Below, one piece after another: positions 24,884 through 32,376 of a stretch of DNA of 46,782 nucleotides; positions within the stretch are counted from its first letter, which is position 1; every line of letters begins with the position of its first letter. Made by a program: the position numbers and the translations under genes. Origin of the DNA: Stappia albiluteola (GTDB taxonomy: Bacteria > Pseudomonadota > Alphaproteobacteria > Rhizobiales > Stappiaceae); NCBI RefSeq assembly GCF_014050225.1, contig NZ_JACFXV010000013.1, positions 1-46,782 of the forward strand, given 5' to 3'. The notes under the pieces were generated by a model that worked only from the letters and a program-made list of their open reading frames with translations, searched no databases and was not told the origin of the DNA.

Positions 24884-25234
24884 GTCGATGGGGGCCGTCC
24901 TGTTTTGGGCTCGCCAAGCACATGCACGCAATGCAATGCACGATAGCGGCTCACGGCATATCGAGTGCGCTCAAGCGGCCAGTTTTTCCGACAGTGAGGC
25001 TGACGGTCCCCCGCCAGCCTCTGAGGATATATCCATCACTGGATATTGAAGTATTGTGAAATACAATCGTCTATTCTGTCAATAAATCAAAGAGCATAGA
25101 AAATTGGATTACTTTCGGTGGAGTTATTGCACACTTGTTTGCCGGACCAGGACAGACAATTCTGTTTCAGGGCTGGCACGAATGCCAGACGGGAACACGC
25201 GCCGCGCCGACACAGGCGCGGCGCGCGCGAAGGG
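24884..25234. promoter_or_regulatory. AT-rich intergenic region with inverted repeats
   Basis: An AT-rich island inside high-G+C surroundings. It has ATATCC-N6-GGATAT (about 25028-25045) and GTATT/AATAC (about 25051-25064), plausible operator half-sites, and a GC hairpin CGCCGCGCC/GGCGCGGCG (about 25200-25226) that would terminate the minus-strand gene at 25235. It probably contains the promoter for the leftward 24883 gene. Confidence 0.4.
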
Positions 25235-25420
25235 TCAGTCTTTGGACGGCCTGCGGAACAGCGCCCCGAACACCTTGGCCACGAGCCACAGGACGAACGC
25301 CCCGATGGGGATGACGAACGGCCCGCCGAGCATGAACCAGCCGAAGGTGTCGGCATCGCCCGTGACGTTGGCGGCGTAGGCCGCGACGGCGAAGATGATG
25401 AGACCGAGGATGATGGGCAT
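25235..25420 (-). CDS. Small two-helix membrane protein
   Basis: A 61-residue protein with two hydrophobic segments, MPIILGLIIFAVAAYAANV and FVIPIGAFVLWLVAKVFGAL, and a short basic tail (FRRPSKD), so the C-terminus is probably cytoplasmic. A GGGAGGG ribosome-binding site precedes the ATG, and the word TAACGAATTGACGAAA lies just upstream at 25436. It sits downstream of parB but behind that gene's terminator. Small two-helix proteins of this kind occur in plasmid transfer regions; the function is unknown. Confidence 0.7.
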   Translation of the reverse strand: MPIILGLIIFAVAAYAANVTGDADTFGWFMLGGPFVIPIGAFVLWLVAKVFGALFRRPSKD

Positions 25421-25463
25421 GGGGAACCCTCCCGATAACGAATTGACGAAAGAGCGAAAGAAC

Positions 25464-25483
25464 GCCCGCCCCGAAGGGCGGGC
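25464..25483 (-). terminator. Terminator after parB-like gene
   Basis: A perfect 8-bp stem GCCCGCCC / GGGCGGGC with a CGAA loop; on the minus strand it is followed by GTTCTTTCGCTCTTTCG. It lies 11 bp beyond the ParB-like stop. Confidence 0.75.
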
Positions 25484-25494
25484 AGTCTCTGCGG

Positions 25495-27339
25495 TCAGGC
25501 GGCGGCTTCGGTGAGGCCGTCCACATCCTCGAAGGCGGACGGGTCAACATCGTCCGGCTCGATGTCCTCGACCTCCGCTTCCTCGCTCTCCGGCTCCGGG
25601 GTGTCGGCATCCGCCGTCACGGCGGGGAAGCGCATGGCATCCGGCAGCCACGCATTGGCGTGGTTGCGCATCTCCTCGGGGATGGCGGTGTCGCCTTCGG
25701 CGCAACGCTGGAAGTGACGGGCAAGGGCGGCGGCAAGCTGCGTTTTGCTGTAATCCTTCAAGCGACCGAGCCGGGCAATCGCCCCGCTCTCCTTGGCGAT
25801 GGCTTCCAACTGGTCCTTGCGGCGGCGGGTCAGGAACGCCTCGTCCGGCACCCAGCCGTCCCGCATGGCGACATCGAGGTCGGCGGCCACGCGGTTGAAC
25901 AGGCTGTCGCCCGTATCCAGCGCATCCATGTTGCCCTGACCGAAGGTCAGCGCCGTCAGGAACAGGTGCAACTGGTCGAGTTCGGCATCCGAAAAAGCCT
26001 GCACCACGTCATAGAGGGCGGTCGGGTTCTTGGTGTCGGTGAGAAGCTGCTCCCACGCCCCACGCACGGGACGGGCGTAGGCATGACGCTTCGCCTCGGC
26101 CAGCCCCAGCGTGTTCACCACGTCCTGCGCCTCCCGCTCGATGGCGAGATAAGCGGTCGGCTGACCATCGGCCTGCGCAAAATAGGCAAGTGCGGGATGA
26201 GCATCGAGGCGCACCCGCCCCGTCCAGTCATAGGCATTCAGCAGATTGACGACCGCCACTTCCTTCGCCTTGCGCGGGTTCGCCATGAGGGCCTCCATGA
26301 CGGCGAGGCTCTTGTGGGCGCTCATCATGCGGATGACGGGACCGGAATATTCGGGCTGCGGCTTCGGCGCGCTCGGCGCTGCCGCCGTTTCCTCGGCCAC
26401 GCTCGCACGCACGTTCTTCTTGACCAGCCCTTCCCGCACCTCGACACGGCCGGACGGCTTGAAGTGGATGACCACGCCGCCCTGCTCGCCGTCCTCGGCA
26501 TCGGCTTCCCGATACTGCCACCACGCAACATAGCCGTCGGTCAGCACCTCCACGAACGCCGCCCCCGCCTCGCGGTGATGCGCGGCCAGCGCTTCGACCG
26601 CTTCCGACTGCAAGCGGTAGAACTGCTCGGCATCATCGAAGAACGTGTTGTCGTCGTCCACGAACAGGTCGGCGGTGACGGTGCCCGTGTATTGGGCCAT
26701 CGGGAAGATGGCGAGCGACACGGCGGGCTTCTCGCCCGTCAGCATCTCCCGCAGGTCGTCTGCATCGTAAGAGTAGCCTTGCTCCAGCCGCTCGATGACG
26801 GCGCGTTGCTGGTCATGGGTGCCCAGCGTCAGGGCTTCGGCCACCGACAGGGAAAACGCCCCTTCCCGCACCAAGGCTTTTGCCTCGTCAGAGAGGGAGG
26901 CCAGCGCCACGCGGCGCTTGACGGTCAGCACCGACACGCCCGCCTTGGCGGCTACGTCCTCAAGGGATGCGCCGTCTCCCAACAGGGTGGCGAACGCCTC
27001 GGCCTCGTCCATCGGCGCAAGCTGCTCGCGCTGGATGTTCTCGACGGTGGCGAGGCGCAGCGCGTCCGTCTCCGACAGGTCGCCGCGCACCTCGACGGGG
27101 ACGGGATGGGTCTTTTCGATGTCGCCGCGCTCCGCCAGTAGGGAGAGCGCCCGATAGCGCCGCTCGCCCGACACGATGCGGAACTTGCGGCCTGCTTTTC
27201 GTACCACGAGGTTCTGCAAGAGGCCGTCCGTCTTGATGGATTGCGCCAGCCCTTCAAGGGCGGCGGCGTCCATGCTGCGGCGGGGATTGCCGCCCTCGAC
27301 GGCGGTGAGTTTGTTCAGGGGGATGGTCTGGATGGTCAT
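25495..27339 (-). CDS. Large ParB-domain protein
   Basis: A 614-residue protein. The N-terminal ParB/Sulfiredoxin-type domain (about 1-110) has GGNPRRSMD, GLLQNLVV and the signature SGERRYRAL; a KorB-like HTH follows (LEDVAAKAGVSVLTVKRRVAL, about 125-150). The long C-terminal 400 residues are specific to plasmid and ICE homologues, with an acidic tail. Members of this group lie beside ArdC, DUF736 and DUF2958 genes and are often annotated as partition proteins, but they are far larger than true partition ParB (about 300 residues) and are not next to parA here. A DNA-binding or nuclease role in establishment is an alternative. The ATG at 27339 sits by a hairpin holding AAAGGA. Confidence 0.88.
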   Translation of the reverse strand: MTIQTIPLNKLTAVEGGNPRRSMDAAALEGLAQSIKTDGLLQNLVVRKAGRKFRIVSGERRYRALSLLAERGDIEKTHPVPVEVRGDLSETDALRLATVENIQREQLAPMDEAEAFATLLGDGASLEDVAAKAGVSVLTVKRRVALASLSDEAKALVREGAFSLSVAEALTLGTHDQQRAVIERLEQGYSYDADDLREMLTGEKPAVSLAIFPMAQYTGTVTADLFVDDDNTFFDDAEQFYRLQSEAVEALAAHHREAGAAFVEVLTDGYVAWWQYREADAEDGEQGGVVIHFKPSGRVEVREGLVKKNVRASVAEETAAAPSAPKPQPEYSGPVIRMMSAHKSLAVMEALMANPRKAKEVAVVNLLNAYDWTGRVRLDAHPALAYFAQADGQPTAYLAIEREAQDVVNTLGLAEAKRHAYARPVRGAWEQLLTDTKNPTALYDVVQAFSDAELDQLHLFLTALTFGQGNMDALDTGDSLFNRVAADLDVAMRDGWVPDEAFLTRRRKDQLEAIAKESGAIARLGRLKDYSKTQLAAALARHFQRCAEGDTAIPEEMRNHANAWLPDAMRFPAVTADADTPEPESEEAEVEDIEPDDVDPSAFEDVDGLTEAAA

Positions 27340-27340
27340 G

Positions 27341-27366
27341 GCTCATTTCCTTTCAAGTGAATGAGC
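27341..27366 (-). promoter_or_regulatory. Hairpin presenting the parB-like ribosome-binding site
   Basis: GCTCATT and AATGAGC (27341-27347 and 27360-27366) form a perfect 7-bp stem; its 12-nt loop carries the AAAGGA Shine-Dalgarno of the ParB-like gene on the minus strand. The next stem, CCCGCGCC/GGCGCGGG just to the right, probably terminates or attenuates the DUF2958 transcript. Confidence 0.45.
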
Positions 27367-27395
27367 GCCCGCGCCGAAGCACGGGCGCGGGTTGG

Positions 27396-27788
27396 TCAGA
27401 CGCAGATGCGCCCATGTTGGCGGGCCTCGTCGGCATAGGCCGACAGGCTCTTGGTGGCGGTGAAGTGCTGGTCGCGCTCGATGGTCAGGCCACCGGGGCC
27501 GCGCACGGCGGCAAGCTCGGACAGGCGCACACTGCCCAGTTCGGGGCATCCGAAGCCGAGGTCGCACAGGCCGAAGGCGATGTCCTCGTCCTCGGGGTCA
27601 AGCTCGGTGAGCAGCCACGTCGCCGCGCCCCACGGGCAGAACAGCTTCACCACGGGCCAGAAGTCGCGGGTGTTGCCGTCCTCGTCGATGCACTCTGTAT
27701 TCTCGCGGCCGTTCTTCAACAGGCGGGCGCGTTGGTCGTCCGTCAGCAGCGCGGCTGCGCCCTTTAGGGTGTTGGTTGTTTCGTTCAT
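27396..27788 (-). CDS. DUF2958 family protein
   Basis: A 130-residue protein with the DUF2958 pattern: LLTDDQRARLLKNG near the start, DFWPVVKLFCPWGAATWLLTELDPEDEDIAFGLCDLG in the middle and the conserved ELGSVRLSEL near 95. DUF2958 proteins are common on conjugative plasmids and ICEs next to ParB-like and ArdC genes; their function is unknown. The ATG at 27788 has GGAGG upstream; longer frames enter the leader. It is likely co-transcribed with the ParB-like gene 56 bp downstream, with a strong hairpin between that may attenuate read-through. Confidence 0.9.
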   Translation of the reverse strand: MNETTNTLKGAAALLTDDQRARLLKNGRENTECIDEDGNTRDFWPVVKLFCPWGAATWLLTELDPEDEDIAFGLCDLGFGCPELGSVRLSELAAVRGPGGLTIERDQHFTATKSLSAYADEARQHGRICV

Positions 27789-28257
27789 TCGCTCAAATCC
27801 TCCGTTCAGTCGTTTCAGACGACACGGGGCACACACGCCCCGCGCCTGAACCTCTGCCCAGCGGCGAGCGACGCCTTGAACGGCCAGTGGACGAAGGAAT
27901 CCGAGTGCATCGGGCGGCGTCGCGCCGACATCCGGCGGGCGCCAAGGGAGCCGCCCCGAAGGGGTGAAATCCGGCCAACACGGGACCCCCGGCTTGATCG
28001 GGGGGAACGGAGCGGGCGGGCCGGACGGCGACCTTGGCAAAGCCCGCCGGGGTCGGCACAAGCTGGCACCAGAGGTTTAAGCGCGAAGCGCGATTACCCA
28101 ATCAACCGCGGCCCGACGGGCCGGCCGCTTGCCGCCGTGCAGGGTAGCGAAGCGCGGGTCCCGGTGCGGCGGCTACCGGGGCGTTGCGGGGCGGAGCCCA
28201 GCTCGAAGGGGTGACGGAAAACGCCGGAGGCGGTTGCAGGCAGGGGAAGGCTTTCCC
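27789..28257 (-). promoter_or_regulatory. Long GC-rich structured leader of DUF2958 gene
   Basis: About 470 bp without a credible gene. A GGGGC/GCCCC hairpin lies beside the ribosome-binding site, as in family-1 leaders. Further stems include CCCCCCG/CGGGGGG-like segments near 28003-28020 and GCGCGAAGCGCG near 28081. It lacks the GTTTCTT/AAGAAAC and CGCGAGGAA elements, so it is not a plain copy of family 1. It presumably contains the DUF2958-parB promoter and the 3' end of gajB. Confidence 0.45.
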
Positions 28258-30072
28258 CTAATCATCTTCCGTAAGCAGAACGCAAGGATCATTCTTCGGC
28301 GTGAGAATCGTCGTGTGCCGCTTTCCTCGCGTCACGCTCACGCGCATGTTCTGTCGTGCCTGGTCGTCGATATTGTCGCGCGCGTTGAACCGAACGATTC
28401 GGTCCGCATTGAACGGGGGTTGGCCCTTTCGTTTGATGGGCCACCCCTCGAAGATGATGACTTCGTCGAATTGTTTTCCCTTGGCCTTGTGCATATTCAT
28501 CACAATGACGCCTGTCTCCGGTTTGGCGTTGGTCGAAAAATGCTCTTGGACGAACGCTTGGCGGACGATCGCGAGTGCATTGCGGTAAGCTCCGTTGTCG
28601 CGCCAGTCTTGAGAAAGCGCCTGACGGAGTTGGGTTCCCCGCTCCAGTACACGGATGTTACGCACCTCTTGAGCGATTTCCTTCAGTCGCGGACAGGCTC
28701 CCTCCTCTAGAAGTCCCCGCATGGCACGCCAGTCCTTGTCGGGGTCACCCGTCAGTCCGAGTTCTCGTGTCTGACCATAGAGGGTGAGTATGGCGACCAG
28801 GATGCTGTTCTTTCGCAGCGCTTTGCCGGCGGCGAGACCCGCAAGATACTCGTCGTAGGCTTTCTGGATGTTTGCTGCCTCGGTCAGAGCGCCCTTGGTC
28901 GGCGTATCGCCGCCTTTCCCATGGAAGTAGTTGCGTACCAGGGCGACGAACTGTTCGAAGTGACGGCCATCGACATCCGGCTGCATTAGCAGAGCGATGA
29001 CTTCGGCGCCGAGGATGGCTGCCTCCAATTCGATGATGGCCGTATGGGGAATCTCGGTCATTCCTCCCGGCGGCGACCGAAAAGCGTCCGACACCAGCCG
29101 GGTCATCTTCTTCGTCGGCACGAGGATGGCCAGCGACCATTCTTTCACACCGGCATCAACAAGCCGCTTGCGCGCCCTATAGGTCGTAGTCACGAGAGCG
29201 GAGAACGCCTGATCGGTGTTGGGCGGATAACCATAGATTTGCACCCCCACATAGGGCTCCTGACGGATCTTGCCTTTGAGGATGTCATTGCCGAATAGCC
29301 CGATGTCAGTGCCTGCGCTACGATGGTTGTCCGTGCTCAGGTCCACTTCGGTTGGCGCAAACGCCCCTCTGAAGTGGTCGAGGCGCGCTGGGTCGGCGCC
29401 GATCCAGTCGTAGATGCGCTGCTCTGGGTCGGCGAGAGCGATGAGCGTCGTGAACTCTCCGAGCGCCTGGACGACACGCCACTGCTCTGCGTTGGTGTCC
29501 TGAAACTCATCGAGGATGATGACGGGGTACATGGTGGCAAGCAGCTTGCGTATGCGCGCGCTGCCATGAAGGATGTCTCCGACATAGGGAGCAAAAAGAT
29601 CGAAGCAGACGCCGCCGTCCTCCCGTGCAAGACGTAGGCGCTCGGCCTCCTCAGCCGCAACCTTCTCGGCCTGCTCAGCTTCGCTCAGCTTCGATGCATA
29701 TCCGCTACGGAGGCCCGACAGGGCGATTGCCTCGGCTGGGGGTGTCAGAATGTCTATCCGGCGCGGCAGCCCGATCAGATAGCCGTGTGCCTTGAGAATG
29801 CGCCAGAAAAAAGAGTGGTAGGTCTCGACATCGATCCGCCGCTTCTGCTCACGGGGGATCTGTTGTTCATACTCGATCGCCTCGACGACGCGGGAGACGG
29901 TTGCGCGGGCGAAACTGAGAAACAAGACCTTTTGCCCCGGCCCCAAATGCTGTTTGGCAATCTCCGCAGCCTTCAGGATGGAAACCGTCGTTTTGCCGGA
30001 GCCAGGTCCCCCAGTGACGAGGAGGTGTCCCTGGGCAGCCATGATCTCAAGCTGTTTCTCAGTGAGCTGCAT
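28258..30072 (-). CDS. gajB: Gabija protein GajB (UvrD/PcrA-like helicase)
   Basis: A 604-residue superfamily-1 helicase. Walker A is VTGGPGSGKTTVS near residues 17-30, Walker B IILDEFQDTNAEQW, motif III-like LADPEQRIYDWIGA, and the C-terminal motifs are MNMHKAKGKQFDEVIIFEG and RVSVTRGKRHT. In Gabija, GajB is thought to sense DNA ends or nucleotide depletion and to activate GajA. The ATG at 30072 (MQLTEKQLEIMAAQGH) is chosen because it directly precedes the family start; the long frame to 30189 lies inside gajA. It overlaps gajA by 14 bp, so translation is coupled. Confidence 0.9.
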   Translation of the reverse strand: MQLTEKQLEIMAAQGHLLVTGGPGSGKTTVSILKAAEIAKQHLGPGQKVLFLSFARATVSRVVEAIEYEQQIPREQKRRIDVETYHSFFWRILKAHGYLIGLPRRIDILTPPAEAIALSGLRSGYASKLSEAEQAEKVAAEEAERLRLAREDGGVCFDLFAPYVGDILHGSARIRKLLATMYPVIILDEFQDTNAEQWRVVQALGEFTTLIALADPEQRIYDWIGADPARLDHFRGAFAPTEVDLSTDNHRSAGTDIGLFGNDILKGKIRQEPYVGVQIYGYPPNTDQAFSALVTTTYRARKRLVDAGVKEWSLAILVPTKKMTRLVSDAFRSPPGGMTEIPHTAIIELEAAILGAEVIALLMQPDVDGRHFEQFVALVRNYFHGKGGDTPTKGALTEAANIQKAYDEYLAGLAAGKALRKNSILVAILTLYGQTRELGLTGDPDKDWRAMRGLLEEGACPRLKEIAQEVRNIRVLERGTQLRQALSQDWRDNGAYRNALAIVRQAFVQEHFSTNAKPETGVIVMNMHKAKGKQFDEVIIFEGWPIKRKGQPPFNADRIVRFNARDNIDDQARQNMRVSVTRGKRHTTILTPKNDPCVLLTEDD

Positions 30073-31951
30073 CTGCACCGGCCCCCGGCTCGACCGGCGC
30101 TTCGCCGCCCCCGCCGGCGGGACCGGGCGCACAAGTGTCCTTGATCGCGACACATGCCTCACGAAGCCAGGCGGGTATCTCGGCCTCACTGCATTGGGCC
30201 AGAAAGTCGGCGATGCCCCAGTTGGCTTTCGTCCAGCCGAAGTAGTCCCTGAGGGCTTCGGTCGCCGACGCCTCCAGGTCCGGATACTTGGCCGTGAGAT
30301 GCGGCGGCCAGTCGATGAGCTTGGCGAAGCGCTTCAGGGCTTCTTGGGTCGTGTTCTTCAACACGAGGTCCTCGAAGCCTTTCTCGTCGTGCATCAGCAG
30401 CAGTTCGACCTGGGCCTCGATGAGCGCTTTGTTCGCGGCTTCCTGCTTGTCACAGATGGCGAAGACGCGCCTACCGAGTTCACGGTAGAGCTTGGCCATG
30501 TCCGGGATGCTGTTCTGGCTGCCGGCATCGATCGTGCAGACACCCAGCGCCTCCAACGAGGAATAGGTATTAGGTTTGAGTTCCGACAACCGACGGCACA
30601 CGACCGGAAACGCCGCAGCCTCGGTTGCCCCTTCGGCGACCAGAATCCGGCGCGCGAGCAAGCCTTCGCAGAAACGGGTACGGAACTCCTGCCGATAGCG
30701 CTTCGGCTTGACGCTATCGGGCAAAGCGATCACGCGCTTGGCGAGTACGCCGTTAGCATCCCGGCCAAGGACGACCGTTTCGTCGAGTGCGAATTCCTCC
30801 AGGACATAGGGCGAATGCGACGTGAAAATGGTTTGGGACGCGAGCTTGCGAATCTCGTGGACGATCCGCTTTTGGGCGTAGGGCGGGATGGCGGTCTCCG
30901 GCTCCTCCATCGCGAAGATGACGTTCTGCTTGTCCTCGGCGATCTGGGACAGCATGGCCAGCACGAGCATGTTGATGGTGCCCGTCCCCTGCCGGTAGAA
31001 CGGCGCGGCATGACTGCCCTCGCCTGTGGCGATGAAGGCGGTGATAACCTTCCGCAGGTGTTCCCGAGTGAGGTTGGATACCTTCAGGTGGGGTTCGATG
31101 CCCCATTCTTTCGGGACGTACTTCTTCAGCGCGGTGTTGATGCTCTCCAGTACACCGGAGATGCCGAGTTCGGGGTCGCTGGCAACCGAATAGCCAGCCA
31201 GAGTGGCGAGGGTGTCCTCCCACATCTGCGGCCTGACCTCTTTCAGACGCAGGATGATGTCGAGCAAGCTGCCCCGTTCCAGGCTCAGGGCGCGGGAACC
31301 GGTACGCAGCGAGCGCAGATACAGGAAGCCGCATACCTGCTTGTCTTTCTTCGAGAACGGGACGGGGTTGTCGCTCTCGGCGAGGCTGCGCGTGAAGTAG
31401 GTTCTGCCTTCGAAGTCGTCTTCCTCCGGGTCGTACCAGCCGTGAAAGGTGACGCGGAGCGCCTCGGTGATATGGGCCGCATCGACGCCTGCCGGGTTGG
31501 CCTCTTCGTAGAAGGTGTCCGTCGCAGCATCCCAAAACTCGGTGTAGTCCCCGAACCTGGCCTTCTGCTCCTCGGTCAGGTCAGCGATCGCGACTTCTAT
31601 CTCGATCCGCGGCGCCTCTTCGCCGACGGCAGCCACCACACCATCCGCGCCATCCGCACCGCCATCACCGGGCGCCTCCGGTTGGGCAGCGTTGGCTTCC
31701 GCGCCCGCGCCTTCTGCACCTGCATCGGCTGGCTCAGTGCCTGCACCGAGGTATTTCCCCCGGAAGAAGTCGTGCTCATCGATGGGCGGCTGGCGGTTCA
31801 GACGATCAGGCCCGAGTACGAGGTCGAGAGCTTCGAGGAGCGTCGTCTTGCCAGTGTTGTTATCGCCGATGAGAACCGCATGCTTTGGAAGCAGTATCGT
31901 TGCAGCCTTCACCCCCCGAAAGTTGGCGACACTCAGCCGACATACCCTCAT
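30059..31951 (-). CDS. gajA: Gabija protein GajA (OLD-family ATPase-TOPRIM nuclease)
   Basis: A 630-residue OLD-family nuclease. The N-terminal ABC-type ATPase has Walker A IGDNNTGKTTLLEAL near 30-44 and the signature/Walker B region MEEPETAIPPYAQKRI; an Ala/Glu/Gly-rich insert lies near 70-110. The C-terminal TOPRIM nuclease has ILVAEGATEAAAF (metal-binding Glu) and VFAICDKQEA (Asp). GajA nicks DNA sequence-specifically when nucleotides fall during phage infection. The start MRVCRLSVANFRG at 31951 has GGGAGG seven bases upstream. The pair with an overlapping UvrD-like helicase defines Gabija. The promoter probably lies just upstream in an AT-rich patch near 31995-32015. Confidence 0.9.
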   Translation of the reverse strand: MRVCRLSVANFRGVKAATILLPKHAVLIGDNNTGKTTLLEALDLVLGPDRLNRQPPIDEHDFFRGKYLGAGTEPADAGAEGAGAEANAAQPEAPGDGGADGADGVVAAVGEEAPRIEIEVAIADLTEEQKARFGDYTEFWDAATDTFYEEANPAGVDAAHITEALRVTFHGWYDPEEDDFEGRTYFTRSLAESDNPVPFSKKDKQVCGFLYLRSLRTGSRALSLERGSLLDIILRLKEVRPQMWEDTLATLAGYSVASDPELGISGVLESINTALKKYVPKEWGIEPHLKVSNLTREHLRKVITAFIATGEGSHAAPFYRQGTGTINMLVLAMLSQIAEDKQNVIFAMEEPETAIPPYAQKRIVHEIRKLASQTIFTSHSPYVLEEFALDETVVLGRDANGVLAKRVIALPDSVKPKRYRQEFRTRFCEGLLARRILVAEGATEAAAFPVVCRRLSELKPNTYSSLEALGVCTIDAGSQNSIPDMAKLYRELGRRVFAICDKQEAANKALIEAQVELLLMHDEKGFEDLVLKNTTQEALKRFAKLIDWPPHLTAKYPDLEASATEALRDYFGWTKANWGIADFLAQCSEAEIPAWLREACVAIKDTCAPGPAGGGGEAPVEPGAGADAAH

Positions 31952-32330
31952 ATCCCGTCCTCCCATCCGTGATCATGATCGCTTTTTCGGTAGTATGTAT
32001 TACATTACCCTCCACCAATAGAAGAAATCGTGCTCGGCGCGGTCAATACCTGCACATGTTCTTCCACGCGGCGGCAGTCTTTGGCGGGTGCGTACGCATT
32101 CACAAAGATCACTGCGACCACGTCGTCAACCTCATTGGGCCGAGCCGGGCGCTCGAATGCCGCAGCCTGCCCGGATACAAGCTCCGACGGCTGGGATGGC
32201 AAGCAGGAACTCTCTCCAAATAACAATGCAGTCGCTGCCCAGAACGGTGGGCGAGCCAGCCAGGGCCGAAGGGGCGACAAAAAAGCGCCAACGGCGGTCG
32301 CAGAACTTGGAAGGCTCTCTCCGGCAAAAC
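31952..32330. other. Intergenic region upstream of gajA
   Basis: About 380 bp. An AT-rich patch with ATGTATTACAT near 31996 fits a gajA promoter. A minus-strand 91-codon frame at 32005-32280 has a hydrophobic start and a Cys, but its codon composition and lack of a ribosome-binding site make it doubtful. The rest shows nothing I can name. Confidence 0.4.
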
Positions 32331-32354
32331 AAAGCCCCGCCGAAGCGGGGCTTT
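32331..32354 (-). terminator. Terminator after exported-protein gene
   Basis: A perfect 10-bp stem AAAGCCCCGC / GCGGGGCTTT with a CGAA loop, followed on the minus strand by GTTTTGCC. It lies 22 bp after the stop of the 32377-34107 gene. Confidence 0.8.
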
Positions 32355-32376
32355 GCCTTGACCGATATTCTTTCGA

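Noticed and set aside
25660-27141. 493-codon plus-strand frame opposite the ParB-like gene
   Set aside because: Antisense shadow; the minus strand has a recognised ParB domain, start and terminator.
29954-31972. 672-codon plus-strand frame opposite gajA
   Set aside because: Antisense shadow of an OLD-family gene with intact motifs.
32005-32280. 91-codon minus-strand frame with a hydrophobic start upstream of gajA
   Set aside because: No ribosome-binding site and unclear signal; it also overlaps the likely terminator region only partly, so evidence is too weak for a gene call.
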